From Certhia americana (taxonomy: Eukaryota; Chordata; Aves; Passeriformes; Certhiidae), in assembly GCA_018697195.1 (NCBI GenBank), contig CM031860.1, positions 61,458,509 to 61,522,508 of the forward strand: a DNA stretch of 64,000 nt, given 5' to 3'. Below, one piece after another: positions 61,001 to 64,000 of the stretch (its first letter is position 1; the number at the start of each line of letters is the position of its first letter). Under the pieces are notes generated by a model. That model was given only the letters and a program-made list of their open reading frames with translations, searched no databases and was not told the origin of the DNA. A program made the translations under genes and the position numbers.

Positions 61001-64000
61001 AAGATACCTTCCAAAGAAGGAAGCTTGAGTTAAAAAAAACAAACATGACAAAAGATGAAGGTCCAGTTTTTCTTGTTTTTAAATATCTATCTGCCTTTTT
61101 TACTCACAGCTGTTCCTCAGCACTACCTAATGACACATTTGTATCCTTCATGTATCTTCTGTCATTGCCATTTAACAAGCTGACTTTAGATACAACCTAA
61201 AATTGAGTATATCTAGGTAATTTCTCTTTGCCATCCTCCACTTCTGTTTTGGGAACAGCTATCTAAGCAAATGGCGTAGGTAAGTGCGGAAAAATCAACC
61301 CCAAAATAACCATGAGAAAGTTAAAACTTGATGAAAAAACAAGGTAAAAGGAGATGGAGGAGCACATTTATCTATCTCAGGGACCTGTCAAACTTTGGTG
61401 ACAGTCTTCAGCTGGAATGGGTTCTGAACAAAGGCACAACAGTCACCCAAAGCTTACTCCTCTTTCAAGCTTCAGCTCTGCAGGTGGTTAAACAACAGAT
61501 GATCTTGGATATCTAGCTGAATAAAAAAGGCATCTGTTTTAGTGCATTGTCATTGTCCCTTTGCTCTTTTCACTTCCAGCAGCCTTAGATGACCCATTCA
61601 GCTGATTTTAGATTTATTCAACTGCTCCTTGTCATTTTATGGGAAACCTTGCAATCTATCATAGATGAAATTACAGTGGACTGCAGAATATCTGAAGGCC
61701 TGTGCTAAAATGTTTTTTAGACAGTAAATCAAGTATTATTGAGCAACCAAAACCTGTTCTTCCAATCAACTCTTTACTAGGTCTTTATGCATCTCATATT
61801 GATTATTTCTTTCTCTTTTCCCACGTGGGCATAGAACCATAGGGCTGATGAGCTGGAGGAGAGTCTATTCATCCTGTAATCTGTGTTAAACATTGCACTT
61901 GAAATGGCTGATTAGTGAGATATTCATTAATGATACAGATGAATCTTCATCTTGTGGCTGGAATGATATTAAAATTCTTGGAGACATGTATGTCCTTCTG
62001 ATGGACAGATGTCCCTTGCTGCCTTTCTCTCTTTAGGGGGATTTTTTATCTTCTGTTTCACGGGACTTGATTTTCTGATGATTTATGTCTATTTTAGGGC
62101 CCCTTATCTCTCTTACTTCTTCTGTTTCTGCTTTCAGAACCTCTCTCTTTCTTTCCTTCAGGGGCCTATTTCTCTTTGTTCTGTCTCTCATTTTCTGTGT
62201 CTGACACATCTGCTCCCGCCTCTCTCGATGTACAGTGTGATAGATGGAACATGACTAGAGAAAAGAAGAAAGTTTCAGTTCTCCCAGCGAGTGGAAAGGT
62301 GACCTGCAAACATCTGAACAAAAAAGGGAAGAAAGTTTATTTTTATGTGCTGAATATTCTGCACAGCAAGAGACACAGCACATTTAGAGACTGCACAGGA
62401 GACACTTTAAACACCACCTACTCCATAGTCCATCCCATTAAATTCTGTGCACAGTTTTTCTCTTGGTCTGTGTCTGTGTACACATATATATAAAAGTAAC
62501 TCTTCTAATAGAGGGCCTTATTCTAAATGTGGCAGTTTTCCCATTGCTTTCAAAGGGGTTGGGATACTCAAAAGAATTTGCCTTTCCTGCTGTGAGATCA
62601 GTTCTATACCACCTGGCCAAAGAGGGAACCAAGGAATCTGATTCTTTCAGATTTCAGATTTTCAAGTTCTTAAAAACATTTGCAGAAGTTTTTTATGATT
62701 GTCTTTCAAATTCAGAGTCATCTTTGGGAAAAATTTAATGATTTTTAATTATTTTAGGACAAAATAAATACGGCAAAGCTGAGGCTGAATATTTTTATTC
62801 GTGGATGAAAAATAAAAAATGTTCTCACAACCAGATCTGCTTTTAAAAGTAGGAAATTACTGTGGGTCTCCTAGAAAGACTTTCTTTTCCTTAATAATAT
62901 GTATATATCATTATCAATTTTGCATATTGTGTTTTATTTGAGCAGGGTTGGAAGCCAGAGCTGCAAGGTCTTGGTTGCTGACCCAATAGCACAGATTTTG
63001 GGAGGTTTGAGAGTAAAGCAAGAGACAATTGCCAAGAGGTTACTGCTGTGGTGCCAGGAGGACACCTTTGACAAGAGGTAGAATTCCCAAATTCAGTTTT
63101 TTGGTCCATGACAGGGATTTTGCCAGATTAGAGCCATGTGGGATCTACTCCTGTGGTGGAGCTGTTCTGGAACACCCAGAAATCACCCACACAATCTCCC
63201 TGCATATTTGGAAAATGCTTCTCATGAAACCCTGTCCATGTTTTGTCAGATCATCTGAACAAATACTGTTCTACAAAGCATTGCCATCCAGATTAATGGG
63301 TCAGGGTGATTCCTACTTTTTTGTTTTTCCTCTTTGTTTAAAATGTGTTTCATTGGAAAATTGCAACTAGCTGTAATAGAAACTGCAAATTCGTTTCACA
63401 TATGCCACCCCAAAGTCGCCAACTGGCTGGTGAATAAGTAACAATTTACAAAGTGAAGCAATCTGAGAACATTCCCCAGCAGTTAACACATGGAAGGTAT
63501 GAATATGCATGAACCATTTTCAGGTTGTTATGGTGCACATTTTCATTCTGAAACAATTATAAAAAACATTATTAGAGAGGTGTTAAATGTGTCAGAGAAA
63601 CATTTGGCACAGCCATTTTCACAGAGCTCTTTATTTTGGGGTATTGCTGTTTTCTGGCAATTGTTTTTTTAAAAAAAACAATAAAATAATACTTAGAAAA
63701 AAATTTTCTCAATAGTCATAAGCTGATTTCCTGTGAGAGGATCTAACTTAAACTCAATTAGCCTGTTCCCATTTAAGGTCTCATTCAGGAAATCAGTGCC
63801 TGTGTTTTCAGAAGCAGTCACCAAAATTTTAAGCCAGGCCTAGCCTGTTCTTCACTGGATCCACTTGGAGTGAAATGTGCCCAGTCCAGCCAAATGACTG
63901 AGAATATAATGCAAAAAGTCATGGTTTAGATAGCTGTAAACTCTGAGAAGTCCCTGGCTGGATGAACAGGACTCTGCGTGGCCCCTCCTGCAGGGATGTT
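58073..64000. other. AT-rich non-coding stretch, no gene recognised
   Basis: No gene or clear repeat family recognised. Frames up to 113 codons (63029-63370) have no recognisable domains. The stretch 60450-60950 is repeat-free and is a further candidate for conserved non-coding sequence. A string at about 61840 ('atagaaccatagggctgatg') faintly resembles a CR1 terminus but is too short to call. Confidence 0.6.

Noticed and set aside
61840..61875. A possible CR1 terminus ('atagaaccatagggctgatg')
   Set aside because: Too short and not followed by any other CR1 block.
1..64000. CRISPR arrays, bacterial operons, tRNA or rRNA genes
   Set aside because: No regularly spaced direct repeats with unique spacers, and no cloverleaf or rRNA-like sequence recognised. 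The content is vertebrate.

Overview
This window looks like nuclear DNA from a bird, most likely a passerine. The evidence is the repeat content: many 5'-truncated CR1 LINE fragments with typical 3' ends, at least two families of LTR that I recognise from songbird genomes, and one GC-rich ITPRIPL1-like gene of the type that occurs in multiple copies in birds. Most of the 64 kb is AT-rich, non-coding and low in genes. Open reading frames of 60-160 codons are scattered through it. Outside the ITPRIPL1-like locus none resembles a protein I know, and none shows a convincing exon structure. I read the window as intergenic (or deep intronic) sequence with one small gene locus embedded in it.

Layout: 1-32.8 kb is AT-rich non-coding DNA with a few decayed CR1 pieces, poly-T tracts, an ATCT tetranucleotide array interrupted by a 10-N assembly gap (13543-13645), a compound GTA/TAA array (21466-21564) and a 39-bp tandem duplication (20595-20672). 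A solo LTR lies at 32775-33450. From 37 to 47 kb there are seven CR1 fragments on both strands.

From 47.8 to 52.0 kb the sequence changes character. In order it holds: a nearly complete plus-strand LTR carrying a 48-T tract; a second partial LTR copy; an internally deleted CR1; a minus-strand partial LTR; and then, on the minus strand, an ITPRIPL1-like coding exon (50402 down to 49413). That exon is open for 329 codons but stops just before the LTR, so the C-terminal part of the Mab-21-like protein is missing. Upstream of it (higher coordinates) are an intron of about 387 bp with good splice signals, a tandemly duplicated GC-rich block with two copies of a putative first exon and promoter, a 20-bp minisatellite and a 300-bp element.

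The minisatellite and the 300-bp element occur again 6 kb away (57.5-58.1 kb) in the same orientation, next to a CR1 but with no recognisable ITPRIPL1 coding sequence. The rest, to 64 kb, is AT-rich non-coding DNA. A few stretches look like candidate conserved non-coding elements, which only a cross-species alignment could confirm.
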